From: Vibrio coralliilyticus
Lineage (GTDB): Bacteria; Pseudomonadota; Gammaproteobacteria; Enterobacterales; Vibrionaceae
NCBI RefSeq assembly: GCF_024449095.1
Contig: NZ_CP024627.1
Span: 2,294,001-2,358,000 of the forward strand
Direction: 5' to 3'
DNA: 64,000 nucleotides
This document shows, piece after piece, positions 56,077-64,000 of the stretch. The translations under genes and the position numbers were made by a program. Every line of letters begins with the position of its first letter. The first letter of the stretch is position 1. The notes beneath the pieces are model-generated. The model saw only the letters and a list, made by a program, of their open reading frames with translations, did no database searches and was not told the DNA's origin.

Positions 56077-56946
56077 TTATCTCTCTTGCTTCCCTGGAGA
56101 AAACTGACCTATGGTCACACGGTCATTCTCGCCGTAGTCTTTATAAGTAGTAATATTCTGGAACCCCAGTGAGTCTAAAATAGCTCTCACTGAAGCTCCT
56201 TGGTCATACCCATGTTCAAACATCAGCCACCCATCAGGCAGCAAAAATGTCACCGATTGCTTGGCGATATGTATGATATCTGCCAGTCCATTATCTTTTG
56301 CAACCAACGCACTCAAAGGCTCAAATCGAACATCCCCTTGTTTTAGATGTGGGTCTTGCGCTTCGATATAAGGAGGGTTTGACACTATGAGAGCAAACTT
56401 TGTACCAGCTCCTAGTGGTTCAAACCAACTGCCTGATAAAAATTTAGCGTTACGAATCCCCAAGAGCTCAGCATTGGACTCTGCTAACCACTTAGCTTCT
56501 TGCTTGAGGTCGATCCCCCATACTTGCCGGTTTGGTAACTCTGAAGCAATGGCGAGCGCAATTGCGCCGGTCCCAGTGCCTAAATCTAAAATATCACCCT
56601 GATTTTCAATGGCTTTCTCTAAAGCAACTTCAACCAAACGCTCTGTATCTGGACGGGGAATAAGTGTACTGGGTGCCACTTTCAGTGGTAAGGACCAAAA
56701 CTCGCGCTCACCAGTAATGTAAGCGACCGGTTCACCGCTGAGCCGCCTTTGCAACGTCTTTTCAAAAGCCAGTAATTCCTCTGGCTCAAGAATTTTATCA
56801 GGCCACGTCAGTAGAAAGGCGCGAGGTTTATTGAGGGTGTGGCAAAGCAGTACCGCCGCATCAAGAGCAGGCGAATCGCTGCCACTCTTCTGAAGCTTTT
56901 CGACGGCACTCTTTAGTGTGTTTTCAACACTGTGTGCTGCTGCCAT
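56077..56946 (-). CDS. prmC: Release factor glutamine methyltransferase PrmC (HemK)
   Basis: Methylates the GGQ glutamine of release factors RF1 and RF2. The 289-residue product has an N-terminal helical domain, the S-adenosylmethionine motif DLGTGTG (121-127) and the catalytic NPPY (190-193). It begins three bases after the prfA stop, so enzyme and substrate are made together. Confidence 0.96.
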   Translation of the reverse strand: MAAAHSVENTLKSAVEKLQKSGSDSPALDAAVLLCHTLNKPRAFLLTWPDKILEPEELLAFEKTLQRRLSGEPVAYITGEREFWSLPLKVAPSTLIPRPDTERLVEVALEKAIENQGDILDLGTGTGAIALAIASELPNRQVWGIDLKQEAKWLAESNAELLGIRNAKFLSGSWFEPLGAGTKFALIVSNPPYIEAQDPHLKQGDVRFEPLSALVAKDNGLADIIHIAKQSVTFLLPDGWLMFEHGYDQGASVRAILDSLGFQNITTYKDYGENDRVTIGQFSPGKQER

Positions 56947-56949
56947 TGA

Positions 56950-58038
56950 TTAGTTGTTCTCTGCAAGTGCCGCAAGCTGATCAGCTTGATGCTCTTGCAT
57001 CACTGGGTCCACCAAGCTGGCTAGATCCCCTTCCATCACTTCGTTCAGTCGGTAGATAGTCAAGTTAATACGGTGATCAGAGACACGGCCTTGCGGGTAG
57101 TTATAGGTACGGATGCGATCACTGCGATCCCCTGAACCAAGTAGATTTCGTCGAGTATCAGACTCTTCCGCAGCGCGTTTTGCTTCTTCTGCCTGAATGA
57201 TTCGAGCCGCAAGAACCGACATGGCCTTCGCTTTGTTCTTGTGCTGTGAGCGTTCGTCCTGACATTCAACTACCGTACCTGTAGGCAAGTGAGTGATACG
57301 AATAGCGGAATCTGTGGTGTTAACGTGCTGCCCACCCGCACCAGAGGCACGGAAAGTATCAATTTTCAGATCAGCCGCTTTGATTTCCGGGATTTCTGCT
57401 TCTGGAATTTCAGCCATGATAGCGACAGTACATGCCGAAGTATGCACACGTCCCTGAGATTCGGTCGCTGGAACTCGCTGAACGCGGTGGCCCCCTGACT
57501 CAAACTTAAGTACCCCGTAAGCCCCTTCCCCAGTGACCTTAGCGATCATTTCTTTATAGCCGCCGTGCTCTGCTTCATTTGAAGACATGACTTCAACACG
57601 CCAGCCTTTCTTCTCTGCAAACTTGCTGTACATACGGAATAAGTCACCTGCAAAGATGCCCGCTTCATCTCCCCCAGCCCCAGCTCGGATTTCGAGGAAG
57701 CAGTTGCGATCATCATTTGGATCTTTTGGCAGCAGCAGAATTTGCAACTCTTCACTCAAACGCTCGATAGTGTCTTGTGCTTCTTTGACCTCTTCCTGAG
57801 CCATTTCACGCATTTCTGCATCGTCTTCCTTCGCCATTTCTTCAGCCGCGACCAAATCTTCTTGTGCTTGCTGGTAGGCTTGGAAACACTTAGTCACTTC
57901 CTCTAACTGAGAGTACTCTTTTGACAATGCGCGGAATTTGTCTTGGTCACCGATCACATCAGGATCGCCAAGCAGATGTTGAACTTCTTCATAACGTTCA
58001 ACCAATGTTTCTAGCTTAGTTAGAATCGAGGCTTTCAT
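56950..58038 (-). CDS. prfA: Peptide chain release factor 1
   Basis: Ends translation at UAA and UAG. The 362-residue product has the RF1 stop-codon recognition tripeptide PAT (190-192) and the catalytic GGQ (235-237, within [19 protein letters not shown]). Length is normal. It lies 53 bases after hemA. Confidence 0.97.
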   Translation of the reverse strand: MKASILTKLETLVERYEEVQHLLGDPDVIGDQDKFRALSKEYSQLEEVTKCFQAYQQAQEDLVAAEEMAKEDDAEMREMAQEEVKEAQDTIERLSEELQILLLPKDPNDDRNCFLEIRAGAGGDEAGIFAGDLFRMYSKFAEKKGWRVEVMSSNEAEHGGYKEMIAKVTGEGAYGVLKFESGGHRVQRVPATESQGRVHTSACTVAIMAEIPEAEIPEIKAADLKIDTFRASGAGGQHVNTTDSAIRITHLPTGTVVECQDERSQHKNKAKAMSVLAARIIQAEEAKRAAEESDTRRNLLGSGDRSDRIRTYNYPQGRVSDHRINLTIYRLNEVMEGDLASLVDPVMQEHQADQLAALAENN

Positions 58039-58091
58039 AGTTTTCTTAACTCAGGGTTCGATAAATTGGACGTCTTTCACGACCAAAGAAA

Positions 58092-59348
58092 TTAGGAGTC
58101 TTCCAGACCCAAACTTTGTCTTAGCGTGGCGAGCTTAGCTGGCTCGCCTTGCTCCGCTGCACTTTGCAGCGCTCGGGTTGGAGCATGAATCAATTTATTT
58201 GTCAGCTTATTACTTAGCTCAAGCAGAACCTTTTCTGGATCCGCACCGGCTGCCAAAGATTGGAGGCTTTTACTCAGTAAATCTTCTCGTATGTCATTGG
58301 CAGATTTACGGTAATCGCGGATACTGTCAACCGCTTGCAGGGAGCGTAGCCAAGACATAAAGGTGGCGCTCTCTTCACTGACAATCGCTTCCGCTTGAAT
58401 CGCTTCCACTTTTCGCTGCTCCATGTTGTTCTCAACAATCGACTGCAAGTCATCCACGGAGTAGAGATACGCATCATCGAGCTCTGCCACTTGCGACTCA
58501 ATATCACGCGGGACAGCGATATCCACCAATAAAATGGGCTGGTGACGACGAGTTTTTAAAGCGGTTTCGACCATTCCCTTACCAATGATCGGCAATGGAC
58601 TGGCGGTGGAGCTTATCACAATATCAGCGCGAGGGAGATGTTCTGGTATTTCCGGTAAGCCGATAATCTGGGCACCAAACTGCTCGGCAAGTGGCATAGC
58701 ACGCTCACGAGTACGGTTAGCCACGATCATCTTGCTACAGCCGTTGCTCGCCAGATGCTTAGCAACCAGCTCTATCGTCTCACCCGCACCCACCAATAAT
58801 ACTGTCGAATCTTGTAACGATTCAAAGATGTGTTTCGCTAAGGTACAAGCGGCATACGCTACAGAGACAGCATTACCACCAATATCGGTTTCTGTTCTGA
58901 CACGTTTTGCCACAGAAAATGTCTTCTGGAAGAGCTTGTCCATCGCGGTATCCACCGCTTTGTGCTCGCGAGAATCCGAATAAGCTTGTTTAACTTGCCC
59001 TAGAATTTGCGGTTCGCCTAACACTAGGGAATCTAAACCACAAGACACTCGCATTAAATGGCGAATAGCAGCTTGCTCTTCATGAATATAGAGACTGGGT
59101 TTTAGATCTTCTGGGCTTACTTGGTGAAATTGCGCAAGCCAATCAATAACTTTGCTTTTTCCAGAAGGTTTAACATCGCAGTAGATTTCAGTACGGTTAC
59201 AGGTTGAGACAATAACGCTGCCGTTGACAAGAGGGTTATCGCCTAATTGCTTCAGTGCTTGAGGTAACTTCTCCGGCCCAAATGCGACTTTCTCACGCAA
59301 CTCTACCGAAGCTGTATTGTGGTTAATACCTATAGCAAGCAAAGACAT
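58092..59348 (-). CDS. hemA: Glutamyl-tRNA reductase
   Basis: First enzyme of the C5 route to haem. The 418-residue product has the catalytic cysteine 50 in [16 protein letters not shown], an NADPH-binding domain with [20 protein letters not shown], and a C-terminal dimerisation helix (about 310-410). It is divergent from lolB with 162 bases between, which must hold both promoters. Confidence 0.96.
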   Translation of the reverse strand: MSLLAIGINHNTASVELREKVAFGPEKLPQALKQLGDNPLVNGSVIVSTCNRTEIYCDVKPSGKSKVIDWLAQFHQVSPEDLKPSLYIHEEQAAIRHLMRVSCGLDSLVLGEPQILGQVKQAYSDSREHKAVDTAMDKLFQKTFSVAKRVRTETDIGGNAVSVAYAACTLAKHIFESLQDSTVLLVGAGETIELVAKHLASNGCSKMIVANRTRERAMPLAEQFGAQIIGLPEIPEHLPRADIVISSTASPLPIIGKGMVETALKTRRHQPILLVDIAVPRDIESQVAELDDAYLYSVDDLQSIVENNMEQRKVEAIQAEAIVSEESATFMSWLRSLQAVDSIRDYRKSANDIREDLLSKSLQSLAAGADPEKVLLELSNKLTNKLIHAPTRALQSAAEQGEPAKLATLRQSLGLEDS

Positions 59349-59510
59349 GTAATCGAGGTTCTCTGAATCAGCGAATGAACAAACAAGGACGGAATTTTAC
59401 TTGATGGCCCAATTTAATTAAAGGGTATTCGGGATATGTTTTCATGACTTCGTGATTTCAATGATATAGTGTGGCGTAAGACAAGGACTTAAATGGATAA
59501 ATAATCGCCA

Positions 59511-60128
59511 ATGACGACTTACTTTCGTCCCTTACTCATTTTTCTATTCTCTAGTTTCATTCTGTCGGGTTGTGCCACTTTCAACACCAGTACAACGAAT
59601 GTCGAGTGGCAAACGCATCAACAACGATTAGCCAGTATTGCTCAATATCAGTCCAACGGTAAACTCGGTTATATCTCCCCTAAACAGCGTCAATCTCTGA
59701 ATTTTCAGTGGAAATACAGCCCAGATTTAAGTCAACTTCGCCTAACGACTTTTATCGGCCAGACCGCTTTGAATCTAAAAATCACACCTAGCGGCGCACT
59801 AGTCGAGACTTATGATGATGAAACTTATACTTCACATGACGCTCAGTCTCTCATATATCGGCTGACTGGTTTGACGCTCCCTATCGAACAGCTCAATAGC
59901 TGGTTCTTAGGCAGCCCTGCAGAGGCTGACAGTTATATACTCAATGAGACGCACACTCTCGCTTCATTGACCAAACAAATCAACGATAAAGTTTGGCAAC
60001 TTGATTACCTCAATTACCAAGACATTCAATATCAAGGTAGCGCTTTACCTCTTCCACAAAAGCTCAAGCTAAAACAAGGCGATATATCAATTAACATCGT
60101 GATATCCAAATGGAATCTTGAACAATGA
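59511..60128 (+). CDS. lolB: Outer-membrane lipoprotein receptor LolB
   Basis: Accepts lipoproteins from LolA and inserts them into the outer membrane. The 205-residue product has a lipobox LSGC (cysteine 21) and the LolB pattern [19 protein letters not shown]. It overlaps ispE by four bases (ATGA). Length and order with ispE and prs match the E. coli locus. Confidence 0.93.
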   Translation: MTTYFRPLLIFLFSSFILSGCATFNTSTTNVEWQTHQQRLASIAQYQSNGKLGYISPKQRQSLNFQWKYSPDLSQLRLTTFIGQTALNLKITPSGALVETYDDETYTSHDAQSLIYRLTGLTLPIEQLNSWFLGSPAEADSYILNETHTLASLTKQINDKVWQLDYLNYQDIQYQGSALPLPQKLKLKQGDISINIVISKWNLEQ

Positions 60129-60997
60129 TCAGCGAAACAACCCATTGGCCATCACCGGCAAAACTCAATCTATTTCTTTACATTACGGGCCGAAGAGAAA
60201 ACGGTTATCACGAACTGCAGACGCTGTTTCAGTTCATTGACTTTGGTGACGATATAAGTATCAGAGCGAATGAGACTGGCTCGATCACTTTAACACCTGA
60301 GCTACCGGGCCTTCCTCTTGAAGACAACCTCATCTGGAAAGCCGCGATGGCTTTGAAAAACAAAACCGGCTGTGCATATGGCGCAGATATCAGCCTCAAT
60401 AAACGCTTGCCTATGGGGGGTGGCATCGGTGGCGGCTCTTCAAACGCAGCAACCGTTTTAGTTGCCCTGAATCACCTATGGCAAACTCACTTAACTGAGC
60501 AAGAATTAGCTGACATTGGCCTAAAACTTGGGGCAGATGTCCCAGTATTCGTCCAAGGCTTCGCTGCATTTGCCGAAGGGGTGGGTGAAGAATTAACCCA
60601 AGCAGAACCCGAGGAAAAGTGGTATTTAGTCGTCAGACCGAATGTTGCGATTGCGACAGTGGATATTTTTACCCATCCAGATCTGACACGAAACACACCA
60701 AAGCGCGATTTGGCAACACTTCTTGACAGCCCATACGAAAACGATTGCGAAAAAATTGTTCGAATGCTGTACCCAGAGGTTGATAAGCAACTTTCTTGGC
60801 TGCTACAATACGCGCCGTCTAGACTGACAGGAACCGGATCCTGCGTTTTTGCTGAGTTTTCGAGCCAAAATGAGGCCAATGAGGTTCTTGAAAAAGTGCC
60901 TGACAACGTCTCCGCTTTTATAGCGAAAGGAAAAAATATTTCTCCTTTACACGAGACGCTTGCTAAGTATCGCTTAGCCCACAATATATCTATCTAA
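60125..60997 (+). CDS. ispE: 4-diphosphocytidyl-2-C-methyl-D-erythritol kinase
   Basis: ATP-dependent step of the MEP route to isoprenoids. The 290-residue GHMP kinase shows [20 protein letters not shown], the glycine-rich ATP loop [18 protein letters not shown] and a C-terminal [14 protein letters not shown]. It is translationally coupled to lolB. Confidence 0.96.
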   Translation: MISETTHWPSPAKLNLFLYITGRRENGYHELQTLFQFIDFGDDISIRANETGSITLTPELPGLPLEDNLIWKAAMALKNKTGCAYGADISLNKRLPMGGGIGGGSSNAATVLVALNHLWQTHLTEQELADIGLKLGADVPVFVQGFAAFAEGVGEELTQAEPEEKWYLVVRPNVAIATVDIFTHPDLTRNTPKRDLATLLDSPYENDCEKIVRMLYPEVDKQLSWLLQYAPSRLTGTGSCVFAEFSSQNEANEVLEKVPDNVSAFIAKGKNISPLHETLAKYRLAHNISI

Positions 60998-61026
60998 ATA
61001 CTGGACGCAACCCCGAGGTTTCCACC

Positions 61027-61971
61027 GTGCCTGATATGAAGCTATTTGCTGGTAACGCTACACCTGAACTAGCCCAACGTATTGCTGATCGTCTATACAT
61101 CTCTCTTGGTGATGCAAGTGTTTCTCGTTTTTCTGATGGCGAAGTCGCTGTACAAATTAACGAAAACGTACGTGGTAGTGATGTTTTCATCATTCAATCT
61201 ACCTGCGCACCAACTAACGACAACCTAATGGAACTTGTAGTGATGATTGACGCAATGCGCCGCGCTTCAGCGGGCCGTATTACAGCAGTTATCCCTTACT
61301 TTGGTTATGCTCGCCAAGATCGTCGTGTACGTTCAGCGCGTGTGCCAATCACTGCAAAAGTTGTCGCTGACTTCCTTTCTAACGTTGGCGTTGATCGCGT
61401 CCTAACTATTGACCTGCACGCTGAGCAGATTCAAGGCTTCTTTGATGTACCAGTAGACAACATCTTCGGTACTCCAGTGCTTCTTGATGACATGGAAGCG
61501 CGTGGCCTAGAAAACCCAGTTGTGGTTTCCCCTGATTTGGGTGGCGTAGTTCGTGCTCGTGCAACCGCTAAAGCGCTAGGTGATATCGATATTGCTATCG
61601 TGGATAAGCGTCGCCCACGCGCTAACGTATCTGAAGTAATGAACCTTATCGGTGATGTTGAAGGTCGTGACTGTGTAATCGTTGATGACATGATCGACAC
61701 TGGTGGCACACTATGTAAAGCAGCAGAAGCTCTAAAAGAGCGTGGGGCAAAGCGCGTATTCGCCTATGCAACACATGCTGTTTTCTCAGGTAACGCGGCA
61801 CAAAACATTAAGAACTCCGTACTGGATCAAGTCATCGTGACGGACTCCATTACCCTGTCAAAAGAAATGCAAGCAACAGGTAAAGTCACCACACTTAGCC
61901 TATCTCGCATGCTGGCAGAAGCAATTCGTCGTATCAGCAACGAAGAATCGATTTCAGCGATGTTTAATTAA
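61027..61971 (+). CDS. prs: Ribose-phosphate pyrophosphokinase
   Basis: Makes PRPP for nucleotide, histidine and tryptophan synthesis. The 314-residue product is nearly identical to E. coli Prs over its N-terminal half and has the PRPP loop [20 protein letters not shown]. The start is GTG 61027 behind GAGG, giving [17 protein letters not shown], the same start as in E. coli. A terminator follows. Confidence 0.97.
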   Translation: MPDMKLFAGNATPELAQRIADRLYISLGDASVSRFSDGEVAVQINENVRGSDVFIIQSTCAPTNDNLMELVVMIDAMRRASAGRITAVIPYFGYARQDRRVRSARVPITAKVVADFLSNVGVDRVLTIDLHAEQIQGFFDVPVDNIFGTPVLLDDMEARGLENPVVVSPDLGGVVRARATAKALGDIDIAIVDKRRPRANVSEVMNLIGDVEGRDCVIVDDMIDTGGTLCKAAEALKERGAKRVFAYATHAVFSGNAAQNIKNSVLDQVIVTDSITLSKEMQATGKVTTLSLSRMLAEAIRRISNEESISAMFN

Positions 61972-61992
61972 TTTCGAATTCGTCAGTTTCTC

Positions 61993-62020
61993 AAAACACC
62001 CCATTTCGGGGTGTTTTTTT
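61993..62020 (+). terminator. Intrinsic terminator after prs
   Basis: AAAACACCCC and GGGGTGTTTT form a ten-base stem around ATTTC, followed by more T. Confidence 0.92.
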
Positions 62021-62115
62021 ATGCCAGAGAATAAACGCTCAAGCACACCTCGCCCGCAATAATAATTCTGTGCTATCATACTGCGCTTTTTGAGATTCCA
62101 AGAGAGATCCTTACC

Positions 62116-62706
62116 TTGAGTCAACAAATCAAACTTCTCGTAGGGCTTGCTAATCCCGGCCCTGAATACGCTAGGACTCGTCATAACGCTGGTGCTTGGG
62201 TAGTAGAAGAGCTTGCTCGCGTCCATAACATCACACTAAAAAATGAAGCCAAGTTTTTTGGGGTTACAGGACGCATAATGATAAATGGTCAGGATCTCCG
62301 CTTACTCATCCCTACTACGTTCATGAACCTTTCAGGTAAATCCATCGCCGCAGTAGCGAAGTTTTATCAAATTAAGCCTGAAGAAATTATGGTGGCACAC
62401 GATGAACTGGATTTACCTCCAGGTGTCGCTAAGTTTAAGAAAGGGGGCGGACATGGTGGTCATAATGGCCTGCGCGATACCATCAGTAAGCTAGGCAATT
62501 GCAAAGATTTTTATCGTCTTCGGATTGGCATTGGGCATCCGGGGCACAAAGATAAAGTGGCCGGTTTTGTTCTGGGCAAAGCGCCCGCTAAAGAGCAAGA
62601 GCTGCTAGAGGCAGCAACAGATGAGTCTGTTCGCTGTTTAGACATTCTACTCAAGGATGGCTTGTCAAAAGCACAAAATCGTCTACACACGTTCAAAGCA
62701 GAATAA
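62116..62706 (+). CDS. pth: Peptidyl-tRNA hydrolase
   Basis: Recycles tRNA from drop-off peptidyl-tRNA. The 196-residue product has [20 protein letters not shown] with catalytic histidine 23 and the HDELDLPPG motif. The start is TTG 62116 after AGAGAT; the only nearby alternatives would remove conserved N-terminal residues. ychF follows ten bases after the stop. Confidence 0.96.
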   Translation: MSQQIKLLVGLANPGPEYARTRHNAGAWVVEELARVHNITLKNEAKFFGVTGRIMINGQDLRLLIPTTFMNLSGKSIAAVAKFYQIKPEEIMVAHDELDLPPGVAKFKKGGGHGGHNGLRDTISKLGNCKDFYRLRIGIGHPGHKDKVAGFVLGKAPAKEQELLEAATDESVRCLDILLKDGLSKAQNRLHTFKAE

Positions 62707-62716
62707 GGTTATTATC

Positions 62717-63808
62717 ATGGGTTTTAAATGTGGCATCGTTGGTCTACCAAACGTCGGTAAATCAACACTGTTCAACGCACTAACTAAAGCAGGTATCGAA
62801 GCAGCAAACTTCCCGTTTTGTACGATCGAACCAAACACTGGTGTTGTACCTGTGCCAGATCTACGCCTTGATGCACTGGCAAAAATTGTTAACCCACAAA
62901 AAATTCTACCAACCACAATGGAGTTCGTTGACATTGCGGGCTTGGTTGCAGGTGCATCTAAAGGTGAAGGTTTAGGGAACAAATTCCTAGCGAACATCCG
63001 AGAAACCGATGCGATTGGCCACGTTGTCCGTTGTTTTGAAAATGAAAACATCGTTCACGTTGCTGGTAAAGTGTCTCCGATTGAGGATATCGAAGTCATC
63101 AACCTTGAATTGGCTATGGCCGATTTAGACTCTTGTGAGCGCGCAATTCAGCGTAACGCCAAGAAAGCGAAAGGTGGAGACAAAGACGCGAAGTTCGAAC
63201 TGACAGTACTAGAGAAGCTATTGCCCGTTTTAACTGAAGGCGGCATGGCCCGCACTGTTGAACTGAGTAAAGAAGAACTTGCGGCTATTGGTTACCTCAA
63301 CTTCCTGACTCTAAAACCAACAATGTACATTGCCAACGTTAACGAAGATGGTTTCGAAGACAACCCTTATCTAGATGCAGTGCGTGAATTTGCTGAGAAA
63401 GAGAACAATGTCGTTGTTCCTGTGTGCGCAGCAATTGAGTCTGAGCTTTCAGAGCTTGAAGACGAGGATCGTGAAGAGTTCCTAGCGGATATGGGTATTG
63501 AAGAGCCTGGTTTGAATCGAGTGATCCGTTCAGGTTATGAACTACTAACCCTTCATACCTATTTCACTGCTGGCGTTAAAGAAGTACGTGCATGGACAAT
63601 TCCTGTAGGAGCTACAGCACCACAGGCGGCTGGTAAGATTCACACTGACTTTGAAAAAGGCTTCATTCGTGCCGAAGTGGTCGGCTACGATGACTTCATC
63701 GAATACAACGGTGAAAGTGGTGCAAAAGACGCAGGTAAATGGCGTTTAGAAGGTAAAGATTATATCGTTAAAGATGGTGACGTTGTTCACTTCCGCTTCA
63801 ACGTATAA
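62717..63808 (+). CDS. ychF: Redox-regulated ATPase/GTPase YchF
   Basis: Obg-related P-loop ATPase bound to ribosomes and linked to oxidative stress response. The 363-residue product has the P-loop [14 protein letters not shown], switch [20 protein letters not shown], a helical insert and a C-terminal TGS-like domain. I choose ATG 62717 behind AAGG; the open frame back to 62657 lies in pth. The pth-ychF pair is conserved. Confidence 0.97.
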   Translation: MGFKCGIVGLPNVGKSTLFNALTKAGIEAANFPFCTIEPNTGVVPVPDLRLDALAKIVNPQKILPTTMEFVDIAGLVAGASKGEGLGNKFLANIRETDAIGHVVRCFENENIVHVAGKVSPIEDIEVINLELAMADLDSCERAIQRNAKKAKGGDKDAKFELTVLEKLLPVLTEGGMARTVELSKEELAAIGYLNFLTLKPTMYIANVNEDGFEDNPYLDAVREFAEKENNVVVPVCAAIESELSELEDEDREEFLADMGIEEPGLNRVIRSGYELLTLHTYFTAGVKEVRAWTIPVGATAPQAAGKIHTDFEKGFIRAEVVGYDDFIEYNGESGAKDAGKWRLEGKDYIVKDGDVVHFRFNV

Positions 63809-63832
63809 TTTCCTTGCAAGTTATTGACTTTC

Positions 63833-63863
63833 AAAGCCAGCCTTAGTGCTGGCTTTATTTTTT
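63833..63863 (+). terminator. Intrinsic terminator after ychF
   Basis: AAAGCCAGC (63833-63841) and GCTGGCTTT (63848-63856) form a nine-base stem around six bases, followed by ATTTTTT. The remaining 137 bases to the window end are AT-rich and show no gene. Confidence 0.9.
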
Positions 63864-64000
63864 ATGCCGACTAGATCCTCTAAATTAAATCGATAAATGC
63901 ATGACATTTTGTTATCACTTTTCGATCATTAACACGCCTCTTTGTTTAAAAAGAAACCGAACAGTTGATTTATCCTGATTTCTTCAAAAAAACTATTGAC

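Overview
The window is a piece of a Vibrionaceae chromosome, most likely genus Vibrio. The reasons are a Vibrio-style lateral (swarming) flagellar system with the laf genes lafA, lafS, lafT and lafU, a MotY gene lying between a ribonuclease T gene and an nth-gloA-rnf block, a NutA/UshA-type lipoprotein 5'-nucleotidase, and the block kdsA-sirB1-sirB2-prmC-prfA-hemA / lolB-ispE-prs / pth-ychF. Species was not determined. No tRNA, rRNA, insertion sequence, integrase, prophage or CRISPR array was seen.

Region 1 (1-27595) is most of a lateral flagellar gene set. On the + strand come the switch and export genes fliM-fliN-fliP-fliQ-fliR-flhB-flhA, then a degenerate EAL-domain protein, the lateral flagellin lafA, and the operon fliD-fliS-fliT-fliK-fliL-lafS-lafT-lafU with a small membrane protein after it. 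Convergent to it, on the - strand, is the hook/basal-body operon flgB-C-D-E-F-G-H-I-J-K-L, which ends in an extra flagellin-like gene. Divergent from flgB are flgA, then flgM-flgN and a lytic transglycosylase. The genes for the MS ring, C ring FliG, ATPase and master regulator (fliE-J, lafK) are absent and presumably lie before position 1. Sigma-54 motifs precede fliD and flgB, and weaker sigma-28-like motifs precede lafA and flgM.

Region 2 (27596-38660) holds the rnfABCDGE ion-pumping ferredoxin:NAD oxidoreductase operon with nth and gloA behind it, a small Fur-box-preceded gene, motY of the polar sodium motor, rnt and a NhaC-type antiporter. RnfC carries a striking tail of 40-residue repeats.

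Region 3 (38660-53960) is housekeeping and transport: bamC and dapA, gcvR and bcp, a methyl-accepting chemotaxis protein with a good sigma-28 promoter, a PerM-type permease with a TusA-like protein, bepA, an ArsC-like/WrbA-like/DUF2069 operon, a DUF2066 protein, the uracil permease uraA, ybaK, and the 5'-nucleotidase ushA/nutA. PurR-like palindromes lie upstream of both uraA and ushA, which suggests joint control of nucleotide salvage.

Region 4 (53960-64000) holds kdsA, sirB1, sirB2, prmC, prfA and hemA on the - strand and lolB, ispE, prs, pth and ychF on the + strand.

The most unusual content is the lateral system's own additions: a catalytically dead EAL protein coupled to flhA, a FliM without a visible CheY-binding motif, a FlgJ without its muramidase domain next to a separate transglycosylase gene, and an extra flagellin-family protein after flgL.
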